From the NCBI GenBank assembly GCA_022984795.1, contig JALIHJ010000021.1, positions 124,001 to 188,000 of the forward strand: a stretch of 64,000 nucleotides of DNA, written 5' to 3'. This stretch comes from Fabrea salina. Taxonomy: Eukaryota > Ciliophora > Heterotrichea > Heterotrichida > Fabreidae. Positions 1 to 9,300 of this stretch are shown piece by piece (the stretch's first letter is position 1; every line of letters starts with the position of its first letter). Under the pieces are notes generated by a model. The model saw nothing but the letters and a program-made list of their open reading frames with translations. It was not told where the DNA came from and ran no database searches. The position numbers and the translations under genes were made by a program.

Positions 1-705
1 AAAGTTGCCTGAGTCCAGCTTATTAAGTGTCCATTCAAACTGAGGAGTGTTAAGGGTCCTTTTTAAACTTGAAAGTGCTCTTCTTTCCTCACTAACAAGC
101 AGCTCTAAGTTAGTTCTTGAGTCAGTGACTTGTTTCATCCAACCCATCATAATCGAAGTGTCGAAGTTGGGAGACTTCGCTTGGAATTCAGCAGTGGCTC
201 GAATGATTTCTTCAAGTGTTTGTGGGTTGAGTTTTTCTAAAGCAGAAGTGTACTTAGCAAAAATACTTTGGGCATTCTTAGCTATGATATGCAAGCAATG
301 GAAGTAAAGTCTTTGCCAGTGTTCTGAGTGGGCAGTTGACTGCAGTTTAGTAGAAGCGTCGTGAACAAAAGCAAGAGCTGTATCTTTGGTAACTTGAGGA
401 ACAATAAGTTGGTTGATAAGGCTTCCTTGCATTCCGTAATCCTTGAAGAAGTCCGCAATCCACAACAACTTCTCTGCGGTCAGAATGTCTGTTTCAGGGA
501 GTTTCTTAGTTTCGAGGTACTTAAGGTACTGCTCAAATGGCCTCAATGTGACCCATTCTGGTGGAGTGATCCTGACTTCTTTGAAGCCTTGTGAGTTCTG
601 AAGAACCTTTTTGAAGTAAGGGCTGTTCTCTGCTAGAAAAGCTTTGGAAGATCTCAGTTCCTTGCCTTCAACTATAAAGCACACGTCTCCAACTTTGTTT
701 TGCAT
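1..705 (-). CDS. BTB/POZ-domain protein (partial, runs off the left edge)
   Basis: The minus strand is open from an ATG at 705 to the window edge (235 codons, no stop). The N-terminal ~100 residues look like a BTB/POZ fold: MQNKVGDVCFIVEG, then KAFLAENSPYFKKVL, the typical pattern where an internal segment must not be on the surface before a hydrophobic helix. Residues ~110-235 are helical and resemble a BACK-like region (LLWIADFF). BTB proteins usually dimerise and often serve as Cullin-3 adaptors; whether this one does cannot be judged because the C-terminus is missing. The start is chosen as the first ATG, preceded by A/T-rich sequence. It is divergent from the gene at 773, with 67 nt between start codons. 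Confidence 0.72.
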   Translation of the reverse strand, partial: MQNKVGDVCFIVEGKELRSSKAFLAENSPYFKKVLQNSQGFKEVRITPPEWVTLRPFEQYLKYLETKKLPETDILTAEKLLWIADFFKDYGMQGSLINQLIVPQVTKDTALAFVHDASTKLQSTAHSEHWQRLYFHCLHIIAKNAQSIFAKYTSALEKLNPQTLEEIIRATAEFQAKSPNFDTSIMMGWMKQVTDSRTNLELLVSEERRALSSLKRTLNTPQFEWTLNKLDSGNF

Positions 706-772
706 TACCGTTTAAATTTATTTAATTAAGTTAGACTTTCCACTTAGATAATATTATTTGTTGGGTTAAGTA

Positions 773-1675
773 ATGGAAACTTGCTCTACAAACATTAAAA
801 TACTTTCTGGTGACCCTCCGCAACCTGTTACTGGAAGAATTTCTTTTGACTTAGTTACTGGAACTGAAAACTTGAGTCAGGGAACCCAAAAACTCTCTAA
901 ACGTATAGGCAAGACCCCTACTGAGCTGCATGCTTACATTGTGGTTGACTGTGTCTCGCCAGAATCAGCTCAGTTTGTCCAAAACTTGCTTTCTCAAATT
1001 TGGGAAAATACTCAAAGAACAGCTAGTCAGAGTGGACAGCAAGATCCTTTGTGTGAGCTTTTAGGGAGTTTTTTAGCTAGCTCTGGAGAAGTGTTAGTGG
1101 ATTGCCTAATTTCAAGCAGTAACACCGAAGTAGTGGTAGAAGTCTACCCATTGGAAAGCAAAAAAGAAACTTTTGAAGCAATGGTATCTACAGTGTGCTC
1201 AATGCTGCAACTCCAAACTGAACAGAAAATTAACGGCTCCTTTACTGTAGGAAAAAGAATGCTTGAAATACTTTCGTCTTCTAACACCCTGTTTGAGCTG
1301 CTTGACTCATTGCAGTTCGACTTAAACATTGAAGTTTCAGAAAGCTTTTTTGGACACTTAAGCCAAATTCTGCCTGAAGACTCAGAAAGCAAGTCTATTT
1401 TTGACACTTTAAACACTTACCAAGGAGGAAGCATTGACTTGGCTTTTAATAGAAGCAATGAACTCCCTTTGAAACTCAGACAAATAATTACAAACGAAGT
1501 GAACCAAAGGTCAATCGCTAAACTCAAAGAAAGCCTTAAGTCTAGCTTCGGAGCAACACTTAAAACACTTGCAGAACACTTAAAAGGAGGACCAGACATT
1601 TATGCCCTGACGAAGCAAATACAAGGTTCTCTTAGAATTAGACTTCCAGGACTTTCTGAGTTCTTTTTATCCTAA
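773..1675 (+). CDS. Hypothetical protein, 300 aa
   Basis: I do not recognise this protein. It is an uninterrupted 300-aa frame, acidic to neutral, with no signal peptide or membrane segment. The middle (~residues 50-165) alternates hydrophobic strands and helices (HAYIVVDCVSPESAQFV, EVLVDCLISS, TEVVVEVYPLE), suggesting a compact alpha/beta domain. The C-terminal half is mostly helical. Stop is TAA at 1673-1675, only 7 nt before the 3' end of the convergent WDR7-like gene, so 3' UTRs must overlap. The ATG follows GGTTAAGTA, in line with other starts in the window. Reality is supported by length, codon use like its neighbours and fit between flanking genes. Confidence 0.7.
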   Translation: METCSTNIKILSGDPPQPVTGRISFDLVTGTENLSQGTQKLSKRIGKTPTELHAYIVVDCVSPESAQFVQNLLSQIWENTQRTASQSGQQDPLCELLGSFLASSGEVLVDCLISSSNTEVVVEVYPLESKKETFEAMVSTVCSMLQLQTEQKINGSFTVGKRMLEILSSSNTLFELLDSLQFDLNIEVSESFFGHLSQILPEDSESKSIFDTLNTYQGGSIDLAFNRSNELPLKLRQIITNEVNQRSIAKLKESLKSSFGATLKTLAEHLKGGPDIYALTKQIQGSLRIRLPGLSEFFLS

Positions 1676-1682
1676 TTAAGCA

Positions 1683-4600
1683 CTAGTCAATTATAAAGTT
1701 GTAGTCATTTCCGTCTTCTCTCACAAGCACTACTCCTCTGTTGTTTTCGCTCCAAATAATACTAATTACATCTAAGAAGTCACTGTACTTTGAGTTTTCA
1801 GGTTCAATTTCGGGAAGTTCAATGTTTTGGAGTTGAATTACTTCAAGAGTGCCCAGCAATCCTGAAAAAAACCCAGTTTCTGTCTTCCAAACTTTTAAAG
1901 TTAGGTCTTCTGAACTGTACGACGCAATGTAGTTTCCAGTTTCACTAAACTCTAAAGCAGACACTGGCCCTTGATGTGCTTCAAACTCTTTTAGCTTAGA
2001 GGTGGTCCTCATATCATAAATGCAAATCTTTCTGTCCAAAAGCCCAATACCCAGTCTTTGTTTTTCTTGCGAAAAAGTCACCATTGGGAGTTTAACTATC
2101 AACTGCTGTAAAGTTTGCTGTACCCTTTCAAAGCACTTTTTCCTTAGAAAAGAATCTTGGGGGTCTATTGCACTAAGAATTATTTCAACTACGCTTAAAA
2201 GAAACACAGCTACTTCATCGTAGTGCTTTTTGATAAACTCTTCTAAAGCTCCTAAACAACAAAGTATTGCATTTTGGTCTTTGCTAGTAAGGTTCTCCAC
2301 CACTACTTCTAAGAAAGCACCAAAGTCCGAAGCCGCAATGCTTACAACGGCTTTGTAGAAAAGTCTGGGCTCAGTGTTAGCGTTAGCTATAAGTTCTTTT
2401 TGAACTTCTTTAGCCACTCCTGGACTCATCAGTCCTCTCCAGTAAGGCACTCCTTTCCTCAAAAGGTCTGCTGCTACTTTTACGTAGCCTTCGTTCCCAC
2501 TTTTTAGCATTCTCCGCAAAGCTTTCAGAAGCCCTTCTTTAACTGTGCTAGCACCCAGTTCTGCATAGCCTAGCAAACAACAACTCAAAGCTTCTACAAA
2601 TCCAACGTAGTTTCTTTGACCCAAGCCTTTAATAGGTGTTCTGTAGACTCCTGGCACGTAGGTCAAGGACCTTCTGCCTTGAGTTGTGGGTTTCAGCTCT
2701 GAAAGGCACTTGCTTGTTTCTTTGATTAACTCTTCTTTTTGCGCAGGACTCATGTAAGTTGAGCCTTGTCTTAGCAGTGTTCTGGCATTTCTATAGCCTC
2801 TAAGACTAAGTATAGCAGTGGTAACCAGGTTTATGTGCATAAAAGAGTTTCTGTGGACAGGAGTTCCTGAAATGGTTTCTGAGAGTTTCTTCAGAAAAGG
2901 CTTTATTGAAGGGTGCAGGCCTGAAAGACCAGACAACATAAGTATTTGGGCATTTACAAGAGTACTTGTGATAGAAGTTGAGATATCAAAGTTGTTGCGA
3001 GGCTTGGGCAAAGGAAAAGAAAAGCACGACTTGCAACCTAAAGACCCTACTTGTACAACTAAAGCTGGCTTCTCCACTGACAAAATGTTTTCAATAGCCT
3101 CCATCAAAACCAAGTTTGGCTGGCACTGGTCCCAACAAGTAATTAAACTTAGAATGCATTCTATGTGCTTTGTTGAAGCTAGGTAGTAAGCCACTGAACT
3201 ACTGATTGAGGAAATGTTTACACAGAAAAAGGTGAACCTGCTTCCTCCAATTGATACGTTCTTGATGAATATTGGGTTGGGCGAACGAATGTAAAAGTGC
3301 GACCTTAAGTTGTACAAAACAAGTTTGTGGAGTTCCGAAACGTTTACATCCATGTCGTCAAAACTTTCGTACTGCAAACTCCCTTTAAAAGACTTTTTGA
3401 AAATGGTTGAAACGTCTTTTCTGCTAACTATTCTTTCTAATGCCTGGACTGCCATATTAAACACGTACACTAGGTAGTCCTCGCAGGTGACTAGTAAGTA
3501 CTCTAAAGGAGCGTGGACTTCAGCTTCTCTAATTGAAGAGCTCAGTGCTTGGAAATGGCACATGACGCAGTTAGTCACTAGTGAGACTAACAAAATAGAA
3601 CCATCAGTGCACTGTGCGAGTAAAGTTTTTTCCCAGCCCTTGACTTCATAGCCGTTTATGGGCTTTACTGGAACAAGTTTTCTAATGCAAGAACCCCACA
3701 AGTTAATTGTTTGGATGGGGTGGTGGCCAGTGGTTTCGTACTTAGATGAAGAAGGTTTGGAGCATTGGAAGGATCTACTGCGCTCCAAAAGAGGTGCCTT
3801 TACACTAACGTCTTCATCTGTGTCATCCACTACCTTGGGCTCAAACTTCCAAACGCACATTAGGTTGTCTTCGCTGCAAGTAACTAATTTAGACTCTGCA
3901 AGTATCATGCAAGTAATAGGTGCTTTATGGTAACAGTAAGTTAGTACTGCTTGGGAACTCAAAAAAGGGCACACAAAAATATTGCCCAAAGAGGTTCCTA
4001 GCAAGTAATAGGGTTGGGTGCTTGTGAAGATGAATGTGCTGTCTGTTATCCACTCTTCAATTTGAAGTAGATGCTGGACTCTGTTGTCTGCGAAGTTTTC
4101 AAAAGGGACTTTGTGTAGGGACAGTGAAAAGGATTTGGGGCAGACTTTTTGGGAGTTCTTTAGCGACTTCAACTTAAAAAAAGAAATAGAGTTGGTTTGA
4201 CCTGTAATCAAAGTTCCTTTGCAAAACACTCTAGCACCTCCACAGTTCTGCAGCTCGTACTTCCTTTGAACAACTGGGTTCAGTTTGAAATGGTGGGTGA
4301 GTTTTGAGTTCTGCATTGAGTCTAGAATCTCAGAACAGTTGTAAAAAGAAACAATTCCACTTTTAGAAAGCACCAAAAAGTACTTGCTAAAGAAAAAAAC
4401 TCCAGCAGCTTCTTCTTCTAACTCTAAGTAAGCCTCGTCTCTGTAAGCTTTGTCAATCCAAGAATGGTGCACAAAAGAAATAACCTTTTTGTAAAGTATA
4501 GCTAGAAGTTTGTTTTTGTGGGAAGTAGTTATTTGTGTAGGCGATTCTTCAGTCTTCATAGTAAGTTTATACTTGGGGTCTTCGGAAATCGAAATGTTGT

Positions 4601-5183
4601 CTGTTTCTTTTAAACTAGGCACTTCCCAAATAGCTATTTCTCCTTCTGAGTCAATCAGAGTAACTTCGCTGCTCTGCTGAAAGTCAGCCACATCAAGCCC
4701 AACTACTATGTTGGGCAAGCATAAAGTAGCCAACAATTGCATGGTCCAAGGGTCGACTAGAAAGGCTTCAGCTGTCTCGCCTCCAATAACTAAAGCTCTT
4801 TCCTGCACACTGTGCATTAAGTCAAAGCTGCTTTCTTTTGGAAGTAAGTCGTCAGAAGACGCTGAAATGCATTTTCCATCTTGCAAGTCCCAAGCTCTAA
4901 GAATATTGTCTGTGTGAACTGAAACTACCCAGTTTCGGGACCCTGTGAGTTCTGGAAAAGGAGCTTTGCAAAAACTTAGCCCTCTGCATTCTGCTTCATG
5001 TCCAATACAACACATTAAGTCTGGAGTGAATTCTTGTTTGTCTTTGTGCCAAATGCAAACTTCGCCTGTTTCACTGCCTGTGCAAACTACTCCTTTGTTA
5101 TAGTTGATAACTGTGACTTTGTGAACTATTTCAGAAGAGTTTTTATTCCAAAATATAAAGGGAATTTGCAGATTGAAGTTCAT
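1683..5183 (-). CDS. WDR7: WDR7 / rabconnectin-3 beta-like WD40 protein
   Basis: A 1166-aa protein with WD40 repeats at both ends and a long helical middle, the architecture of WDR7/WDR72 (rabconnectin-3 beta). The N-terminal propeller (~1-450) contains GVVCTGSETGEVCIWHK and CCIGHEAECRGLSFC, matching the family order of a GH...C repeat followed by SVHTDNILRAWDL. The C-terminus (~1060-1130) has LGIGLLDRKICIYDM, FEAHQGPVSALEFSETG and IASYSSEDLTLKVWKT, close to the WDR7 C-terminal repeats. Family members partner DMXL proteins and promote V-ATPase assembly and acidification of endosomes and vesicles. Human WDR7 is ~1490 aa, so this copy is shorter. Stop is TAG. It follows the MFI-like gene by 16 nt on the same strand. 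Confidence 0.8.
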   Translation of the reverse strand: MNFNLQIPFIFWNKNSSEIVHKVTVINYNKGVVCTGSETGEVCIWHKDKQEFTPDLMCCIGHEAECRGLSFCKAPFPELTGSRNWVVSVHTDNILRAWDLQDGKCISASSDDLLPKESSFDLMHSVQERALVIGGETAEAFLVDPWTMQLLATLCLPNIVVGLDVADFQQSSEVTLIDSEGEIAIWEVPSLKETDNISISEDPKYKLTMKTEESPTQITTSHKNKLLAILYKKVISFVHHSWIDKAYRDEAYLELEEEAAGVFFFSKYFLVLSKSGIVSFYNCSEILDSMQNSKLTHHFKLNPVVQRKYELQNCGGARVFCKGTLITGQTNSISFFKLKSLKNSQKVCPKSFSLSLHKVPFENFADNRVQHLLQIEEWITDSTFIFTSTQPYYLLGTSLGNIFVCPFLSSQAVLTYCYHKAPITCMILAESKLVTCSEDNLMCVWKFEPKVVDDTDEDVSVKAPLLERSRSFQCSKPSSSKYETTGHHPIQTINLWGSCIRKLVPVKPINGYEVKGWEKTLLAQCTDGSILLVSLVTNCVMCHFQALSSSIREAEVHAPLEYLLVTCEDYLVYVFNMAVQALERIVSRKDVSTIFKKSFKGSLQYESFDDMDVNVSELHKLVLYNLRSHFYIRSPNPIFIKNVSIGGSRFTFFCVNISSISSSVAYYLASTKHIECILSLITCWDQCQPNLVLMEAIENILSVEKPALVVQVGSLGCKSCFSFPLPKPRNNFDISTSITSTLVNAQILMLSGLSGLHPSIKPFLKKLSETISGTPVHRNSFMHINLVTTAILSLRGYRNARTLLRQGSTYMSPAQKEELIKETSKCLSELKPTTQGRRSLTYVPGVYRTPIKGLGQRNYVGFVEALSCCLLGYAELGASTVKEGLLKALRRMLKSGNEGYVKVAADLLRKGVPYWRGLMSPGVAKEVQKELIANANTEPRLFYKAVVSIAASDFGAFLEVVVENLTSKDQNAILCCLGALEEFIKKHYDEVAVFLLSVVEIILSAIDPQDSFLRKKCFERVQQTLQQLIVKLPMVTFSQEKQRLGIGLLDRKICIYDMRTTSKLKEFEAHQGPVSALEFSETGNYIASYSSEDLTLKVWKTETGFFSGLLGTLEVIQLQNIELPEIEPENSKYSDFLDVISIIWSENNRGVVLVREDGNDYNFIID

Positions 5184-5199
5184 TTTTACTACATGTTAA

Positions 5200-5811
5200 T
5201 TAAAAGCTTTTTGAATTTATTTGGTTCCAGTCAAGCCTTATCATTCCTTTTCTGTTCCAGTAGTTGCGGTACTCCAAGTTAGAAGCTTTTTTAGATTCAA
5301 AAGAAGAACTTTTGCGAGTTTTAAGTTCAGAGTGCTTGGATTGCTTTAGGGGTGGCAAAACCGACCTTGACCTTTCAAGAGGCTTATCGTTAAATAAAAC
5401 CCTCCACTCTGTTTCTTGTCTGACTTGCTCGTGGAAGTTAAAGATCTTGTAGTTACTGACTTCGGCTTTGTAAACTATCATAGGAGGCCAAGTTGTTCCG
5501 TCAAGTCGGAACCTTACAAACACTTTACTAGTGCGGTTTTTAAGGATGCCTATTAGTCTCGGACTGACCTTTTGCAGCAGAATGTAGTTCATGTCAGTGC
5601 AAAGCCAGTCAATGATTTTCTTGAGCTTTTTAAAAATCAGTTGGTTAACTTTCTTGACAAAGATACTATGGTGACGGGCCGGAAAAGGCTGTGAAGGAGG
5701 AGGTCTAGGTCTTAAATTCGTTTTGGAGTGCTCGTACCTTCTGTTGCTGAGGACTGGAGTGTACAAAGGGGACAGCTTTGAGATATTCTTTTTTTTAGCT
5801 TTAATCATCAT
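5200..5811 (-). CDS. C11orf65/MFI-like protein
   Basis: A 203-aa basic protein. The core resembles the vertebrate C11orf65 (MFI) family: VFVRFRLDGTTWPPMIVYK parallels the family's R-F-G-G-x-x-(F/W)-PP-x-I-x-YK block, followed by a short TEWRVLF segment (family NGWRPVS-type) and a basic C-terminal tail (YWNRKGMIRLDW, family K-x-R-K-I-E-W). Family members are small proteins of ciliated organisms; the vertebrate one has been linked to mitochondrial fission factor. The frame extends to 5817 only with a TTG, so I use ATG at 5811; another ATG follows immediately. The N-terminus is rich in K, R and P and probably disordered. Function here is inferred from similarity recalled from memory only. Confidence 0.55.
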   Translation of the reverse strand: MMIKAKKKNISKLSPLYTPVLSNRRYEHSKTNLRPRPPPSQPFPARHHSIFVKKVNQLIFKKLKKIIDWLCTDMNYILLQKVSPRLIGILKNRTSKVFVRFRLDGTTWPPMIVYKAEVSNYKIFNFHEQVRQETEWRVLFNDKPLERSRSVLPPLKQSKHSELKTRKSSSFESKKASNLEYRNYWNRKGMIRLDWNQINSKSF

Positions 5812-5956
5812 ATTCAATAACTTAGATTATTTGCGGTTAGTAGTTACTTAAATCCTTGAAATTAACTAAAGCAAAAGCCAAAACAATCTAGCTTCGGAGG
5901 TTAGAAGTTTACTTAGAAGTCATATCTCTCATGGCTATAAATACTCCATATTCAGG
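5812..5956. promoter_or_regulatory. Divergent promoter region of the MFI-like gene and RPS15A
   Basis: This 145-nt spacer between divergent start codons is the second longest in the window. On the plus strand it contains GGCTATAAATA (TATAAATA at 5936-5943), 14 nt before the RPS15A ATG, which resembles a TATA box but sits closer to the start codon than usual. A promoter role is inferred from position only. Confidence 0.35.
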
Positions 5957-6349
5957 ATGGTACGCATGAACGTGTTAGCCGATTGTCTCAAAACAATTGT
6001 AAACGCAGAAAAACAGGGAAAAAGACAAGTACTGATCAGGCCCTCCTCCAAGGTAGTGGTTAGGTTCCTGCGACTCATGCAGAAGCACGGATACATTGGG
6101 GAATTCGAAATTGTGGACGACCATAGAGCAGGCAAAATCGTCGTTGACTTGAATGGCAGACTTAACAAATGCGGAGTCATCTCTCCAAGGTTCAGTGTGA
6201 CCGTAAAAGACATCGACAAAATCGCTTCCACACTTTTGCCCTCCAGACAGTTCGGCTACGTAGTCCTCACAACCAATTTAGGCATAATTGACCACGACGA
6301 AGCCCGCAAAAAACACACGGGCGGCAGACTCTTGGGTTTCTTTTATTAA
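5957..6349 (+). CDS. RPS15A: 40S ribosomal protein S15a (uS8)
   Basis: A 130-aa protein that is almost collinear with eukaryotic RPS15A, including the start [11 protein letters not shown], the block [63 protein letters not shown] and the terminal [13 protein letters not shown]. It is a component of the small ribosomal subunit near the central domain of 18S rRNA. Length equals that of human RPS15A (130 aa). There is no intron. The start codon context (CAGGATG) differs from the A/T-only context of nearly all other genes in the window. The next gene starts 30 nt downstream on the same strand. Confidence 0.98.
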   Translation: MVRMNVLADCLKTIVNAEKQGKRQVLIRPSSKVVVRFLRLMQKHGYIGEFEIVDDHRAGKIVVDLNGRLNKCGVISPRFSVTVKDIDKIASTLLPSRQFGYVVLTTNLGIIDHDEARKKHTGGRLLGFFY

Positions 6350-6379
6350 CTAACATCCACTCGTCTAACATGGCCATAA

Positions 6380-9300
6380 ATGTTTCGGGCTGTTCGCCGA
6401 TTCTCAAACCTTAGTTACACCTCTAAGCTTTACGAAACCCTAGTAAAAGAAGAGGCAGAGTTCCTGCAGTTAGAAAAGTTCCTTAACTTTGTGAACCAGA
6501 TGTCCAAACTCGAACAAGTTCAGCATGAAGAAGAAAGTCGTGTTTTAGTTAGAGATCACCAATTCAAACTTGCTGCCCTCACTGGTAAGGAACCCCTACG
6601 CGACATCTTAAGTACCTTCATAAACAACCGAAAAGACTTCAATGGAGAAGACTTAGCTGCTTGTTTGGAGTGGCTTGAAAAAGCTGCAAGGGCGCGTGGG
6701 GATCATTTCTATACCGATTTCACCAAGCAACAGCTCTTCAGCTCCTGGCAGTTCGAAGTTATTGTTAATGACCTAGAAAGTGCTGTGAAAGGTTACGAGC
6801 AAATGGCTCCTTTGCACATTGCAAGGTGCATAGAAGCTCTTTCTAAGGTAGGGTACAAGAACGCTGAACTTTACAAAAACTTAACTGAGATTCTAAGTAA
6901 CCCTCCAGAACCCAAGTCCTCTTCAGACCACAAGTACCACGTCTACTCAGGTTTTGTCAACAATGAAGAGTTCCAAAATCACATCAAGACCCTTTTGGCC
7001 TGGAAGAACCCCCAAGAAATATCTGGAAACACTCAGATTGAAAAAGAACTTAAGCAGTTAGTAGAAACCTCGCACTCCAACAAGTTGGTGCAGAAGTCAC
7101 TAGCCTCAGGAATAACAAACTTGAACAAAGCTTACTGGGACTTAGTTAAAAGACAGCAACAAGAAGAAGTCCTAGACACTCCTGAAATCATAGAAAGCAT
7201 TGCTGAACTCCAAGAAGCACTAGTCAGAGCTAGAATACTGAACCCTAACGATCTAGAAAGCTCTGAAAACTTCACTGACTTCAGCAAACTTATGCAACGC
7301 TCTGAGGCAACTTTTAACCGCTTGGTGAACTCTTCGTACCCTTACTTCAAGTCTCCAATTATAGACGCTATTTACGAAGCAACTAAACCCTACCACAAAC
7401 TCGAAATACCGGACTACTCGAAAATTGAAATTCCAAGTTCCAAAACAATTGAAGGCGAAATTTCAGCTAGAGTGATTTATGGACTGGCAGAGTGTATGAA
7501 CATTCCAGTTCCTGAAGTCAATGGAAAGGACTACCCAAATCCAGCGTGGCCTAGGAGAACTAAGAAGCACCACAGTAAGCTGGGAGAAGACAATTACTTG
7601 AAACTTGCACTTCCCTTCACAAACACTTGGAAACAAAACAAAGAACTAGTTATGGAACACAACCACAAACTTGAAAAAGTGGTGGAGCACTGCGAGTTGG
7701 CAGTGGTAGGATTGGGCTTGGAAGGTCTGGGCAAAGCTTCTGTGATCAACAAAAATATTGTGGACAAACTCCCTAGTTTGTTTGAGCAAGGCAAAAAACA
7801 TGACATTGAAGGTCTTGTTTCTGGTTTGTACGGAGTGGGACTTATGGGCTACAACCAAAAAGTAGCTGATTTATTTTTGCAAGAAATAGTAAACCACCCC
7901 GAACTAGAGACTTTGTCTGTGTCTTCTTTGCTAAAGGCTTTGTGGGGCCAGTGCGTTTTTGGAGTAACTAACGAAAGCAACGCAAAGGTTCTGATTGACA
8001 GACTAGACAACTTTAAAATAGAATACTGTTCAGAAGAAGAAGTAGAGTTGCTGAAAGACATAGGCCTTGCTTTGGAAACTCAGTTCAAAGACAAACCTGA
8101 GTACCAGTCTTCAGCTTTGAAGGAAGGAGTTTCTTATGCAAGGTCCAGAAGCCTCTGTACAGAAAAGTTGTACGATCCTGTGAAAGATCTTATGAAAACG
8201 CTTACTAGGAACTTCATTGGTTTTGGGTTAACTAAAGAAGAAACAGAAGACTTTTTTGAACAGATTTCTAAAACCACTGAAGTGTTTGACGACTGGGATG
8301 ACTTACTGGGTTTTAAAGGAAAACCCCTAGCTGTGTACATTCTTGGAGACGAAGGCGTTTGTGAAAACCAAGTTGTAGGAAAGTACAAACTCAAAGCTAG
8401 GAACCTTGAAAGTTTAGGGTTCAAAGCACTGTTTGTGCCTTACAACGACTTTGTTGAGTTAGACTCAAGTGAACCAAACATAAAGCTCAAAGAAAACCTT
8501 CCTTTTGAAAGCTTAGTGAAGTCACAACTTGGAAGTATTCCTCAGTACCTTGAGAAAATTGACAACTTCACTAATCAGTGGCTGCAAAGTTTTCTGAAAA
8601 ATAAAAAAGGCTTTTCAGTGCAACACAGAGAACTGGCTCAAGCTTTGTTAGGGGCTTACAAGTTCCAGGTGGAGTCTAGAATCAAGATTAGTGAACCAGA
8701 GTACAACAGTGCTTTGCAGAAAATAAAAATTGAGTTGTTCAAAGCCTTGCAGGTTTTCAACGAACTTTCAGAACAACAAAAAACTAAAATCGAAAACATT
8801 GTAAAAGAAAGTTCAGAGTTTTCAAGCTTTGAGGAACTACTCAAAAGCACAAACAAAGGAATCCCTGTGACTCAAACTGAAACTCCTAGTTGGGGGGGAA
8901 TGAGACAGGCAATGGAGCACAAAAACCACACCTTTACCATAGACCAAGAACTTATTAACCACGAATTCTTGTGGGTGGAAGACTACTTTAACTACAAAGA
9001 CTGGGAAAAAAGAGTTGTGAAAGAACTGCCTTTAGCTGTGGACTGCTACATGAACGCTGACCCTTTCCACAATAACTTCTTTACTATGGGAAGGAGGCAG
9101 CAATATGGCATACTCCCCGATCCCTCTAAAGCCTCTTCACTAGGAAACAAGTTGTCTGGAGAAACCAAACTTATGTGCAGTTTGCTCAACATTAAGTACA
9201 ACCTCAAACGCCAGTTTTCAGACCAAGAAGTACTTGACAAGGTTTTGGGAATGCAAACCTTGGATCAACTTTACGAAGAACACACCTCAGAAAAGCAGCC

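Noticed and set aside
1144-1599. Antisense frames of 60-90 aa inside the 773-1675 gene
   Set aside because: They are shadows with Ser-rich, low-information sequence and no start context or homology.
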